Assembly (NCBI RefSeq): GCF_008369915.1
Contig: NZ_VSRN01000001.1
Location: 4,770,501 to 4,834,500 of the forward strand
Length of the DNA: 64,000 nt
Direction: 5' to 3'
DNA from: Dyadobacter sp. UC 10
GTDB lineage: Bacteria > Bacteroidota > Bacteroidia > Cytophagales > Spirosomataceae
Every line of letters starts with the position of its first letter. Within the stretch, counting starts at the first letter, position 1. This document shows positions 27,023-35,851 of this stretch, in pieces. Position numbers and translations under genes: made by a program. The notes below the pieces were generated by a model. The model saw only the letters and a list, made by a program, of their open reading frames with translations. It was not told the DNA's origin and searched no databases.

Positions 27023-28318
27023 TTAAGGTTTTAGTTCTTCAATTGTCTTTTGCAGGTCGGCAATGTACACGCCCCTGTTATTGTCGTCGTAGCCATTGAA
27101 AATCACGTACCGGCCGGTGCGGTCCCAGGTAGGGTGGGCGTCCATCCGGAAGGAATTGTCTTTTACGCTCGGTACCCTCACATTCGCAAGAAGGATCTCC
27201 TTGCCGGTCTTCGTATTCATCAGGCGGATAGGCACGATCCCATCTCCTTTTGCCACACTTTTTTCGTGGTTATAAGCGTCGGTAATGATCAGCGGGAGTC
27301 CTTTCGGATGAAAACTGGGGTGGCCGGAGCCTGGTGAGAACACGGTTTTTATTTCGGAGCCGTCGTATCTGGCAGTGATCAGTTCGAGGCCGTTTTTGGT
27401 GCTATCCACTTCCAGGTTCATGGAAAAATGGTCGCCGTCGGGCATCCAGGCCATATGGTGCCCGCCTTTTGAATATTGCTTCGTGGTAATCGCCGTGCGG
27501 ATTTCGGTACCGTCCGGCCTGATCGTGATGAGCGCTACTTTTCTGGGGCCGCCCGTTTTCGGTTTAATGATCAGACAGGTCATCAGCCGGGTGCCCTGCG
27601 CATTCCACATGGCCTTAAATGTGTAGATCTCGTAGTTCTCCGGGTCGTCGATGCCGATTTTCGGTGTTGCTTCGTCAAAAATCCGTTTAATGGACGCAAT
27701 CATTTTGGTTTCGCCCGTTTTTACATCCGTTACAAAAAGGCCATCGTTATTAACCACGCCAGAATTTTTGCTGCGGAATTTCTCAGGGAGAATTACCCCG
27801 TAACCAGACTGTGCATTCACTGAGTTGATCATATTGTGGCTTGCCGTCTGTTTTCCGTCGGGCGTAACCATGAATGTCGCGCCTTCCCATTTCCGGGAAG
27901 TTTTGCGGATCGGATCGTGCAGGATCGTGTAGGCTTTCCAGGTACTCGTATCTACCTGATTGTAAAATAATTCGTGATCGGTAGCACCCCACTGCACGTT
28001 CGCGCCGACCTGCATTTCCCAGCCGAACGAACGTTCAATGACGGTTTCCTTCCCAGTTGCAATATCGATCAATACTACTTCACCCATATCGCCAGCTTCG
28101 GGATAATGGTCCTCGAAAGGGATGCGGAACAAGGCAATGTATTTACCCGACGGGCTGATAGGCGAGGTATCGTGAAAACGGTGAATGATCTTGCCCGAAG
28201 CTACTTTCCGGATCGGAATGCCGGCCGCACCGCCGGGGGCATTTTGTTCCGGATAAATCATCCCCGAAAACGCAGCTGCCAGCGTGCAGATCAATAAGAT
28301 TACCAAACAGTTTTTCAT
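27023..28318 (-). CDS. Secreted WD40/TolB-like beta-propeller, similar to oligogalacturonate lyase (PL22-like)
   Basis: A 431-aa exported protein (signal MKNCLVILLICTLAAAFSG). Repeated blade motifs are visible: ISPSGKYIALFR, MVTPDGKQTASHN, MWNAQGTRLMTC, AWMPDGDHFSMNL, SFHPKGLPLIITD and TWDRTGRYVIFNG. Several His residues fall in places typical of the metal-binding PL22 oligogalacturonate lyase propeller (GHHMAW, GHPSFHP, DAHPTW). A PL22-like lyase on unsaturated or uronic oligosaccharides would suit the locus, but a non-catalytic TolB-like propeller is possible. It follows susD by 24 bases and precedes the FAD oxidoreductase by 33 bases. Confidence 0.7.
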   Translation of the reverse strand: MKNCLVILLICTLAAAFSGMIYPEQNAPGGAAGIPIRKVASGKIIHRFHDTSPISPSGKYIALFRIPFEDHYPEAGDMGEVVLIDIATGKETVIERSFGWEMQVGANVQWGATDHELFYNQVDTSTWKAYTILHDPIRKTSRKWEGATFMVTPDGKQTASHNMINSVNAQSGYGVILPEKFRSKNSGVVNNDGLFVTDVKTGETKMIASIKRIFDEATPKIGIDDPENYEIYTFKAMWNAQGTRLMTCLIIKPKTGGPRKVALITIRPDGTEIRTAITTKQYSKGGHHMAWMPDGDHFSMNLEVDSTKNGLELITARYDGSEIKTVFSPGSGHPSFHPKGLPLIITDAYNHEKSVAKGDGIVPIRLMNTKTGKEILLANVRVPSVKDNSFRMDAHPTWDRTGRYVIFNGYDDNNRGVYIADLQKTIEELKP

Positions 28319-28342
28319 AAATAATATAGCGATTTGGCTTGC

Positions 28343-29785
28343 TTAGTAACCCTCATTTTGTTTCAGTTTTGGATTTGCATCCGTGTCCGATTGCGGGAAT
28401 GGGAACAGTACGTGAAATGGCTGGATCTTCGGGTTCCGGTTGAAGCTGGTTTCGGCCTTTACGGCGTCGAGCAGCCTGCCTGTACGCAGCAGGTCAAACC
28501 GTCGTTTATTCTCGAAGGTCAGTTCCAGGCGTCGTTCCAGCCATACCGCTTCTTTGAAAGTCTGGTAAGTCAGGCCGGCGAGTGCGGTGAGTTTCGCTCT
28601 CGTTCTTACTTTGTTCAGTGCGGCATAGGCTTCGGCAGTTGGTCCGTTGTTGACTTCATTTAAAGCTTCTGCATAAAGTAAAAGCAAATCGGAGTAGCGC
28701 AGGACTGGAATGCTGGTTCCTTCGCCCCCGCTGGTTTTCGCCGTTTTATCCCACAATTTTTGAAATGCAACGGCTTTTGTAAAATCCGGATTCGTGACCG
28801 ACAGCTCGGTGGTAGTACCATTGTAGGTATAGGAGGTCAGAAACGTAACCGGTTTTCTGGCATCCCCGGCTGGATAAAGATCAAACAAACTTTGGGTTGG
28901 GCGGGCAATACCGCTGCCGCCGCTCGGGTAAATGAGCGCGCCTCTCACACCGTATCCTCTGCCATGGCCGTGCCCCCGAACATCTGTAAGGTATTGAACT
29001 TCAAATACATTCTCTTTGCCGCCTCTGGCCGAAAGCGCAAATGCATCGGCAAAATTGGCGTGAAGGTCATACACACCGGAGTCGATCACCTGTTTGAGTT
29101 TTGCAGCCGCCTGTGCCCAGTGGGGAGACTGGCGATCGGTACCGGCCATGGTGATATACACATAAGCAAGCATTCCCATTGCAGCACCTTTTGTAGCGCG
29201 GCCCACATCGGTCGCAGGGTAGGTCACGGGAAGCACATTTTCAGCGGCAGTCAGGTCGTCAATAATCAATTTGTATACATCCTGAACAGAAGCTTTTTCC
29301 ACTTCGAGGCCTTCGAGTGATGCAGTTTCGGATGTGACAATCGGTACGCCGCCGTACCATCTCACCAGATTGAAATAATGCAGTGCCCGCAAAAACCGTG
29401 CTTCGGCGATATAGCGGGTTTTCAAGCCTTCATCCATGGTAATTCCCGGCAGCCTGTCAATCACAATATTCGACCGGTTGATACCGCGGAAGCTGCCTGC
29501 GTATTGGGCGATGAAGGAGTTGGCCGTCGTGATTTCGTAACGCCAGAGCTGCGGACGGTCGGCGGCACCCGTAAGGAACGGGATGGCGTCGTCGGTCGTC
29601 ACCAGGTCGGCAAACGGATCGAGGTTGCCGATGGCGGCGTAACAGGCGCCTAATGCAGCTTTGGCGTCTTCGGCAGTTTTATAGTAGGTTGCATTTGTCA
29701 GGTTGGTGACGGGCGTCAGGTCGAGCTTGCTTTCGCAGGACATCGTCAGCAGGGCAGGAATCAGATATATGAGGTAACGTTTCAT
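28343..29785 (-). CDS. RagB/SusD family outer membrane lipoprotein (module A)
   Basis: SusD-like surface glycan-binding lipoprotein of 480 aa. The signal is short, with a lipobox at LLTMSC. Characteristic segments are EARFLRALHYFNLVRWYGGVPI, DVYKLIIDDLTAAENVLP, ATKGAAMGMLAYVYITMAG and RRLELTFENKRRFDLLRTGR, ending in ANPKLKQNEGY. It lies 12 bases downstream of the module A SusC gene. No sequence feature shows the cargo. Confidence 0.95.
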   Translation of the reverse strand: MKRYLIYLIPALLTMSCESKLDLTPVTNLTNATYYKTAEDAKAALGACYAAIGNLDPFADLVTTDDAIPFLTGAADRPQLWRYEITTANSFIAQYAGSFRGINRSNIVIDRLPGITMDEGLKTRYIAEARFLRALHYFNLVRWYGGVPIVTSETASLEGLEVEKASVQDVYKLIIDDLTAAENVLPVTYPATDVGRATKGAAMGMLAYVYITMAGTDRQSPHWAQAAAKLKQVIDSGVYDLHANFADAFALSARGGKENVFEVQYLTDVRGHGHGRGYGVRGALIYPSGGSGIARPTQSLFDLYPAGDARKPVTFLTSYTYNGTTTELSVTNPDFTKAVAFQKLWDKTAKTSGGEGTSIPVLRYSDLLLLYAEALNEVNNGPTAEAYAALNKVRTRAKLTALAGLTYQTFKEAVWLERRLELTFENKRRFDLLRTGRLLDAVKAETSFNRNPKIQPFHVLFPFPQSDTDANPKLKQNEGY

Positions 29786-29797
29786 GGGTTTTGAATT

Positions 29798-32700
29798 TTA
29801 GAATGTCAGATTCAGTCCTACAAGAATGGTTTTGGCAGCAGGATACCCGCCGTAGTCGATACCCTGGCTCAGTGAAGAGCTTCCATACCGGTTCACTTCC
29901 GGATCGTAGCCGGTGTATTTGGTGAGCGTGAACAGGTTTTGTGCGGCAACGTAGATTTTGGCCTGCTGCGACCGCAGTTTGCTGCGCCATTGCTGGGGCA
30001 GGTTATAGCCCAGCGAGATGTTCTTGAACCTCAAATAAGAACCGTCTTCCACATGCAAAGTCGACAAGAGCCGTGAGCCGCCGGCGGCATTGGCGCGGGG
30101 GATGGTATTACTTGGGTTGCCAGGCGTCCAGCGGTCAAGTACCCGGGCCGACTGGTTATTACCGCCTGTAAAATTCAGCTGGTCGAACGAACCGTAATTC
30201 AGGATTTCATTACCATAAGATCCCTGAACGAAGACATTGAACTCAAAACCCTTGTAAGACACCGTGTTATTGATCCCTCCGAAAAAGTCAGGATTGGCGC
30301 TGCCGAGGATGTCGCGGTCGTTGTCATTGATGGCGCCGTTGCCGTTGCGGTCTACGTAGCGGATATCACCCGGCTTGGCTGTTTTCTGTGCCGAGTTGTC
30401 GATTTCCCCCTGGTTTTGGAAAATCCCGTCCATCACCAACCCGAAATAGTTACCCAGCTCGCTTCCAACGCGAAGCAGGATGGGGTTTTGGGAAGTGTTG
30501 GAGATCGTCGCGTCAGAGCCGGTCCGGAATTCCTGGCGACCGTCGAGGGTCAGGATTTTGTTCCGGTTGAATGTAATGTTGAATTCAGAACTCCACCTCA
30601 GACCGCCTTTGTCGACGTTAATGGTATTGAGCGCCAGTTCCAGCCCTTTGTTCTGCACGCTGCCAATGTTTTTGAGTGTTGTTGAAAACCCTGACGAAGT
30701 AGGTACGCTCACGTCGAAAAGCAGGTCGGATGTCTTTTTGTAATAATAATCGGCGGAAATACTGATCCTGTTGCGGAACAGGCCCAGGTCAAGGCCAATG
30801 TCGAATTGTGCGTTTCTCTCCCATCTGAGGTCAGGATTGCCGATACTTGCCGTGGCCGAACCGGTGTTCAGTACACCGCCGATCACGTATGGAGCGGCGC
30901 TGATGTTGGCCAGATATCTGTAATTACCGATTTCCTGATTACCCGACAATCCGTAGCTGGTACGCAGCTTTGCCTCGGTAAACGCAGTAATGTTGCTGAA
31001 CCACTTCTCATTATGCAGCTTCCAGGCCAGCGCTCCCGATGGGAAAAAGCCTTGCTTGCGGTTGGGGCCAAATCTTGAGGAGCCGTCGCGGCGGCCGGTC
31101 AGGGTGAGTAAGAAACGATCGTCGTAGCCGTAGTTCACACGTGCCAGGTAGGAGATCAGCGCCCATTCACTGGCGGAGGAAGATGGGGCGATCAGCGTGG
31201 ATCCGGCTTCCAGGTTGTTGTATTCGGCGAAATCGTCCGAGAATGTATTGGCTCTGGCGACAGCTTCTTCTGTCTTGATCTCCTGGATCGTGTAACCGAT
31301 CAAAGCGCTGAATGAATTTTTAGGGTTAAAGGTTTTGGTGTAGTTCAATGTGTTCTCATTGAGCCAGTTGAGCCGCTGCCTCGTGGTCACCGCCGCGCTT
31401 CCCAGCGCACTGGCGCCTACAAGCGCGTTCCTGGTGACATAATAGTTGAAGCGGGAAGCCTGTACGTCGGCCCCGATGCTGCTTCTGAGGTTCAGCCCTT
31501 CCATAATTTTGATGTCGACAAAAGAGTTGGCGAGTAACCTGATTGCCGTGGTTCTGTTTGTAAACTCATTCAATAGCGCCAGCGGATTGTCGGCACCGAG
31601 CCCATTCAATTGTCCCTGGTTTTTGTAGTAGGTGCCGTCGTTATTGTATTGTTTGAACGTGGGGGAATAGTTGAGCGCTGCACTGATCACGCCCGTGTAA
31701 GCGAGGTTGCCCGTAGGTTCTGTCTGCGCGTCGTTATTCTGTGTATAGGCTCCCTGAAAAGTAAGACCGACCTTGATCCGTGACGAAACATCCGAGTCAA
31801 TGTTCGATCGCAACGTATACCGTTTGAAGTTGGAGTTTTTGATAATACCTCCCTGGTCATAATAGCCAAAGGAGATCGCATACCTTGATTTTTCAGAGCC
31901 GCCCGAGATACCGAGCTGGTGATTCTGGATGGGCGCATTCCGGATGATGGCATCCTGCCAGTCGGTTCCTTCGCCGATTGCCGAGGGTAACGGTCTGTCG
32001 GCGGTGGAACCGTCGAAATAGGGGGTGCCTCCATTGTTAACCTGTGCATCGTTCACAAACTCGGCAAATTGCTGTCCGTTCAGCAAGGGTATTTTGCGGC
32101 GTACAGACTGAATTCCATAATATCCTTCATAGCTCACCACCGTTTTTCCGGCTTTGCCGTGTTTGGTAGTGACCATCACCACGCCATTGGAACCCCTAGA
32201 ACCGTAAATGGCTGTTGCCGAAGCGTCTTTGAGGATTTCAATGGATTCGATGTCGTTTGGGTTGATGGAGTTCAGGTTATCTGTAGGAAATCCGTCGACC
32301 ACGTAAAGCGGGTCATTACTGGCATTGACGGAACCCGAACCGCGGATACGGATCGTGGAGCTGCCGCCGGGTCTGGCTGAGTTACTTACTACCTGTACGC
32401 CTGCCGCACGGCCCTGCATGGCGCGGTCGAGTGACACTATGGGGGTTGCTTTGATATTTCCTTCGCCGATCTTGGATACCGCACCGGTCAGGTCACTTTT
32501 TTTAACGGTACCGTATCCCACTACCACCACTTCTTCGAGCGCCTTCGTATCAGCGGCCAGCTTAACCGAGAGGTTCGACTGGCTGGTTACTTCTATTTCT
32601 TTTGATAAATATCCGACAAACGAAAACACCAGTGATACGGGTAATGCGTTCAGTGTCAGTCTGTACTCACCCGACACGCTGGTGGCTGTGCCCTGCTGGG

Positions 32701-33265
32701 TACCTTTGACCATCACACTCACACCCGGCAAAGGTTCGCCCGCCTCATCGGTTACTTTACCAGAAATAGTCACATCCGCGCGTGCCTGGGCTGATGTACC
32801 AGTCGATTCTGTCTCATTTGCAGCTGTCTTGTTCAATCCGCCCGGCGATTCAGCTCCATCTTCAAAACCAGCCGTTTTGATCGTTCCGGATGCAGGTCTA
32901 CTGGCGCTGCTGCTCCGGTCGACGATCAGATACGAGCTTTTGTTTACCTTTTTGTAAGTCAGGCCCAGCGGAGTAAGCATTTCGTCCAGGTTCTTTTCTA
33001 CATTCCATTGTTTGTTGATGCGAAAGTTGGGTACCTGCACACCGTTTGTGGCCTGCGAGTCGAAAAGAATATCGATCCGAAAGTGATGTTTCAGCTCGTT
33101 GAGCGCATCTTTCAGCAAGAGCGTTTTAGCGGGACGCTGCGCATTCGTTTTGTCTTGCTTTGTCTGGTTTATAGCCAGCGCCTGGGCACCTGCCGGGACA
33201 GAAATCAGCAAATGGAGAAAGAGGAGAGCTCCCCAAATGGTAGCCGGGTAGTAATGTCTGGACAT
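29798..33265 (-). CDS. SusC/RagA TonB-dependent transporter with STN domain (module A)
   Basis: A 1155-aa outer membrane transporter. The order is signal peptide, STN domain (about 45-115, KTLLLKDALNELKHHFRIDI), a linker, the carboxypeptidase-like sandwich (GKVTDEAGEPLPGVSVMVKG), the plug with EEVVVVGYGTVKKSDLTGAV and YVVDGFP, and a beta-barrel ending in VGLNLTF. The STN domain marks it as both transporter and sensor for the FecR/sigma pair upstream. It is clearly diverged from the module B SusC, so the two should import different oligosaccharides or sense them separately. Confidence 0.96.
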   Translation of the reverse strand: MSRHYYPATIWGALLFLHLLISVPAGAQALAINQTKQDKTNAQRPAKTLLLKDALNELKHHFRIDILFDSQATNGVQVPNFRINKQWNVEKNLDEMLTPLGLTYKKVNKSSYLIVDRSSSASRPASGTIKTAGFEDGAESPGGLNKTAANETESTGTSAQARADVTISGKVTDEAGEPLPGVSVMVKGTQQGTATSVSGEYRLTLNALPVSLVFSFVGYLSKEIEVTSQSNLSVKLAADTKALEEVVVVGYGTVKKSDLTGAVSKIGEGNIKATPIVSLDRAMQGRAAGVQVVSNSARPGGSSTIRIRGSGSVNASNDPLYVVDGFPTDNLNSINPNDIESIEILKDASATAIYGSRGSNGVVMVTTKHGKAGKTVVSYEGYYGIQSVRRKIPLLNGQQFAEFVNDAQVNNGGTPYFDGSTADRPLPSAIGEGTDWQDAIIRNAPIQNHQLGISGGSEKSRYAISFGYYDQGGIIKNSNFKRYTLRSNIDSDVSSRIKVGLTFQGAYTQNNDAQTEPTGNLAYTGVISAALNYSPTFKQYNNDGTYYKNQGQLNGLGADNPLALLNEFTNRTTAIRLLANSFVDIKIMEGLNLRSSIGADVQASRFNYYVTRNALVGASALGSAAVTTRQRLNWLNENTLNYTKTFNPKNSFSALIGYTIQEIKTEEAVARANTFSDDFAEYNNLEAGSTLIAPSSSASEWALISYLARVNYGYDDRFLLTLTGRRDGSSRFGPNRKQGFFPSGALAWKLHNEKWFSNITAFTEAKLRTSYGLSGNQEIGNYRYLANISAAPYVIGGVLNTGSATASIGNPDLRWERNAQFDIGLDLGLFRNRISISADYYYKKTSDLLFDVSVPTSSGFSTTLKNIGSVQNKGLELALNTINVDKGGLRWSSEFNITFNRNKILTLDGRQEFRTGSDATISNTSQNPILLRVGSELGNYFGLVMDGIFQNQGEIDNSAQKTAKPGDIRYVDRNGNGAINDNDRDILGSANPDFFGGINNTVSYKGFEFNVFVQGSYGNEILNYGSFDQLNFTGGNNQSARVLDRWTPGNPSNTIPRANAAGGSRLLSTLHVEDGSYLRFKNISLGYNLPQQWRSKLRSQQAKIYVAAQNLFTLTKYTGYDPEVNRYGSSSLSQGIDYGGYPAAKTILVGLNLTF

Positions 33266-33304
33266 GATGGGTTAAGTTGATTAGGGACAGTTTGGGTATG
33301 GGAG

Positions 33305-33332
33305 GCGGTCGTACATACCAGGTATCGGCCGC
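33305..33332. promoter_or_regulatory. Hairpin in the fecR-susC gap (module A)
   Basis: The 72-base gap holds an imperfect inverted repeat: outer arms GCGGTCG (33305-33311) and CGGCCGC (33326-33332) with one mismatch, and an inner ATACC-T-GGTAT. On the plus strand it is followed by T7, but no plus-strand gene ends here. On the minus strand it would lie in the leader between fecR and susC. Module B has a structured element in the same place. Confidence 0.35.
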
Positions 33333-33337
33333 TTTTT

Positions 33338-34336
33338 TTAATGGTCTGTAAAAAGCACTTTGTTATTTTCCCGGCTTACCGAGAGGTCGAGTACCTCCGC
33401 GATCGATTGTAAAAATTCGTCGATGGTACGTCCTTTAAAAGACCCCATCAGTTGCCGGTTGGCGATCGCCTGGTTACTGAAAGTCACTTCTAGTCCATAG
33501 GTTTCCTGAAGCTGATAGCCCATTTCTTCCAGGGTAGTTTCGTCGAACACGAAGCGTTTGTTTTCCCACTCAGAGTAAGTTTCAGGTGCTTCCGTGCGGG
33601 TTATTTCCATGGGCCGGTCTTTTTTGAGCTTCACTACATCCCCGGGTTTCATCACGAGTTCCTTCTCCTTGGCAGCTTCCTTGTAATGCAGTTTCACTTT
33701 TCCGTTGGTGAGTACCACTTTGGACCCGAATTTTCGCGCCGACATTGTAAATTCGGTGCCTAATACCTCCACAGTAAAGTTTTCGGGCGTATTGACGATG
33801 AATTTCTGGTGATTTTTAAGGTGTTCTACGTCAAAGCTCGCGTCGCCTTTCAGGAAAACCTCTCTTTTCGTTTCTCCAAAATTCCAGCGGGACAGCTTCA
33901 ATACCGAGTTCCCGTTTAGCTTCACTTTGCTGCCGTCGCTGAGCTCAAAAGTTTCAATCTCTCCGTAACCGGTTTTGTACGAGATATAAGTGATTGTATC
34001 CCGGTTGTACCAGGCCAGTCCGAGTGCGATCGCGATCACCGCGGCGATTTTTCCGGCGTGGTAATTGGTCCAGTTTGCCAGCTTCTCATAGAAGCTTATG
34101 TGCTCCTCAGGCCTTGCGGATTCCTCTTGTTCAACGATTGAAAAAAAATTTTCCAGCGCTATCTCGCTTGGCGCATCGTATTGAAGGTGGTTTCGTTCCC
34201 ATTCTTCCAGCCATTGATAATAAAGCTCTTCGTTGTCCCTGTCTGTCAGCCAGTTTTCAATGGCAGTGCGTTGCAGCGGAGAAGTTTTGTTTGCAAAATG
34301 GTCGAATATGAGCCTCTTGCTGATTGTTGGTTTCAT
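33338..34336 (-). CDS. FecR family anti-sigma factor (module A)
   Basis: Inner membrane anti-sigma factor, 332 aa. The N-terminal cytoplasmic part contains LTDRDNEELYYQWLEEWERN, and one membrane helix follows (about 94-108, IAAVIAIALGLAWY). The periplasmic FecR domain shows YGEIETFELSDGSKVKLNGN, GDASFDV and VLGTEFTM. A DUF4974-like C-terminal domain follows (FDETTLEEMGYQLQETYGLE). The gene starts one base after the stop of the sigma factor gene, so the two are made together. Its periplasmic domain should read the STN domain of the SusC encoded next. Confidence 0.94.
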   Translation of the reverse strand: MKPTISKRLIFDHFANKTSPLQRTAIENWLTDRDNEELYYQWLEEWERNHLQYDAPSEIALENFFSIVEQEESARPEEHISFYEKLANWTNYHAGKIAAVIAIALGLAWYNRDTITYISYKTGYGEIETFELSDGSKVKLNGNSVLKLSRWNFGETKREVFLKGDASFDVEHLKNHQKFIVNTPENFTVEVLGTEFTMSARKFGSKVVLTNGKVKLHYKEAAKEKELVMKPGDVVKLKKDRPMEITRTEAPETYSEWENKRFVFDETTLEEMGYQLQETYGLEVTFSNQAIANRQLMGSFKGRTIDEFLQSIAEVLDLSVSRENNKVLFTDH

Positions 34337-34337
34337 A

Positions 34338-35012
34338 TTAAATCCAATGTTCTTTTAATCCGTGGCGCAACGAAAGCAGCGCCCGGCTGATGTGTACTTC
34401 TACCGTTTTAATAGATATGCCCAGCTCGTCTGCGATCTCCTGATACTTTTTTTCCTCAAAACGGCTCATCAGGAAAATCTTACGGCACTGAGGCGGAAGG
34501 TTTTGTACAAGCCGCTCCACATGGTTCAGGATTTCTTCATACTGCGTGATCATGTCCGGCAGCTGGCCGTTGCTGGATACGTGGCCTGCAGCGACTTCCA
34601 GTTGTTCCGTCGGCTGAAATTCCAGCCTGATATAATTATAGGCCTCATTCCTCACGGAGCGGAATAAATAAAAGCGGTAAGAGGTAGTGATTTTTTCGTA
34701 CGACCGGGATTTCCATAGTTTGCAAAAAACCTCGCTGACAATATCCTGAGCTACCGTATCTGAATATACGAAGCGCGCGGCGTGACTGCACAGTACTTTG
34801 TGGTAGCGTTTGAACAACAATTCAAAACCGTGTTTCGGACTTTTTTCAAAACCATTCCGGATCATCCATTCACTATCGATCGGACCGTCGGTCTGAGCCG
34901 GCCTGGGTCCGAGGTTCAACACTTTGTCTGACTCAATGTTCTTCCCGGGGGAATTGTGTGGCAGGTTATCAGTCATAAGGAGCAGGACAGATTTTTCTTT
35001 GAACCGGTCCAT
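34338..35012 (-). CDS. ECF (FecI-like) RNA polymerase sigma factor (module A)
   Basis: ECF sigma factor with region 2 (FELLFKRYHKVLCSHAARFV, VAQDIVSEVFCKLWKSRSY) and region 4 (LPPQCRKIFLMSRFEEKKYQ, EIADELGISIKTVEVHISRA, the helix-turn-helix). The open frame extends to 35231, but the extra N-terminal stretch is not sigma-like. ATGs at 35012 (used here) and 34976 (MTDNLPHN) are both plausible. It is the first gene of the minus-strand locus and the expected master activator of module A. Confidence 0.92.
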   Translation of the reverse strand: MDRFKEKSVLLLMTDNLPHNSPGKNIESDKVLNLGPRPAQTDGPIDSEWMIRNGFEKSPKHGFELLFKRYHKVLCSHAARFVYSDTVAQDIVSEVFCKLWKSRSYEKITTSYRFYLFRSVRNEAYNYIRLEFQPTEQLEVAAGHVSSNGQLPDMITQYEEILNHVERLVQNLPPQCRKIFLMSRFEEKKYQEIADELGISIKTVEVHISRALLSLRHGLKEHWI

Positions 35013-35059
35013 AATATACAAGACAACTTCTGAGAAAATGCCCCTTAGTCCAATCAGGA

Positions 35060-35089
35060 TTTTTTTTAAAAAAAATGTGAAAAATTTTT
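35060..35089. promoter_or_regulatory. A/T-tract block upstream of the module A sigma gene
   Basis: The region between the sigma gene and the decayed response regulator (35013-35294) has no gene. It holds a T8A8 tract (35060-35075) and, shortly after, A5T5 (35080-35089). Such phased A/T tracts bend DNA and often act as upstream promoter elements. No clear TANNTTTG element was found next to them, so the promoter itself is not placed. Confidence 0.3.
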
Positions 35090-35294
35090 GCTGAGTGGGT
35101 GTGTATTGAAATCCTGTCGGCCGCCGTACCGCTAGGCGCATTGCCTGTTTGGTTGATCGGGTTTCAGATAAAAGGGCATAGCACGTCCGAAAAGACAAAA
35201 GCAGGTAGGAAAGGGAAGGCGGATATTCCACACGAAGGTACCATTGTAGGTGATTAACCCCACGGCTATCGCCATATCAATTTTGAGTGCCAAC

Positions 35295-35668
35295 TTACCG
35301 AAGAATCATCCTAAACTTCCTGATCCTTTTTAGCAATGCGTCGCGGAGGTTATGGCTTAACGCCACACTCTTTCCCTTGATCCCGATATGCCCTTCGCCT
35401 ACTTCGTCCATTTGCGTAAGATTCACCAGATAGGAGCGGTGGACCCGCGCAAAAACACTGGCCGGAAGCTTGTCTTCCATCACTTTCAGGGTGGCGGTCA
35501 GCAAGTATTCTTTGTTCGCCGTGAAGAGGCGGCAGTAGTTGCGATCAGCTCTTCGCCCCGGGGCACAATTCCGCTCACTTCATATCCCAGCTTGCTAAGT
35601 TGCATGGCCATGTCGGCGGCGATGATCATATCGTCCTCAACAATGAGCAACTTCACGTCTGTTTTCAT
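35295..35668 (-). pseudogene. Decayed LytTR-type response regulator with internal deletion
   Basis: Two pieces of one regulator lie in different frames. From the ATG at 35668 comes the start of a receiver domain (MKTDVKLLIVEDDMIIAAD, then GYEVSGIVPRGEEL), which runs about 45 residues and then shifts into SSRRTKNTC and a stop near 35498. In another frame the last half of a LytTR DNA-binding domain follows without a gap: FTANKEYLLTATLKVMEDKL, RVHRSYLVNL, SVALSHNLRDALLKRI, ending at 35295. The phospho-acceptor Asp, the rest of the receiver and the first LytTR strands are missing, roughly 110 residues. A deletion with frameshift explains this. No histidine kinase gene lies beside it. Confidence 0.85.
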
Positions 35669-35781
35669 GGTATCCCTGTTTTTCAGGAGGTATGGGCCTT
35701 GCGTGGGAAAGGTCCGTCTGCATGTTGCTTTGACAAATGCAATATATGCAGGATTTAGGTCGGGCGGATGAGTTTTTTTGG

Positions 35782-35827
35782 CGATAGTATTCAACCACAG
35801 TGGTTTGGCCGTGGTTGGATACTATCG
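35782..35827. terminator. Strong hairpin downstream of the copper operon
   Basis: A long near-perfect inverted repeat: CGATAGTATTCAACCAC at 35782-35798 pairs with GTGGTTGGATACTATCG at 35811-35827, with one G-U type mismatch and a 12-base loop. It stands 24 bases after the stop of the SCO-like gene on the minus strand. It lacks a U-tract on either strand, so it may be a Bacteroidota-style terminator or a transcript-stabilising 3' hairpin rather than a classical terminator. A mobile-element end is a less likely reading. Confidence 0.55.
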
Positions 35828-35851
35828 ATAATTGCGCTGCATAAGGAGGAT

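Noticed and set aside
17358..33265. Modules A and B as a recent duplication
   Set aside because: The sigma, FecR, SusC and SusD proteins share only family motifs and differ in most positions and in gene content downstream.
33305..33345. Plus-strand terminator (hairpin plus T7)
   Set aside because: No plus-strand gene ends here, so termination on that strand has no purpose. The hairpin is recorded as a leader element instead.
35060..35089. T8A8 tract as a terminator
   Set aside because: It has no GC stem, and its position upstream of the sigma gene fits a bent-DNA or promoter-upstream element better.
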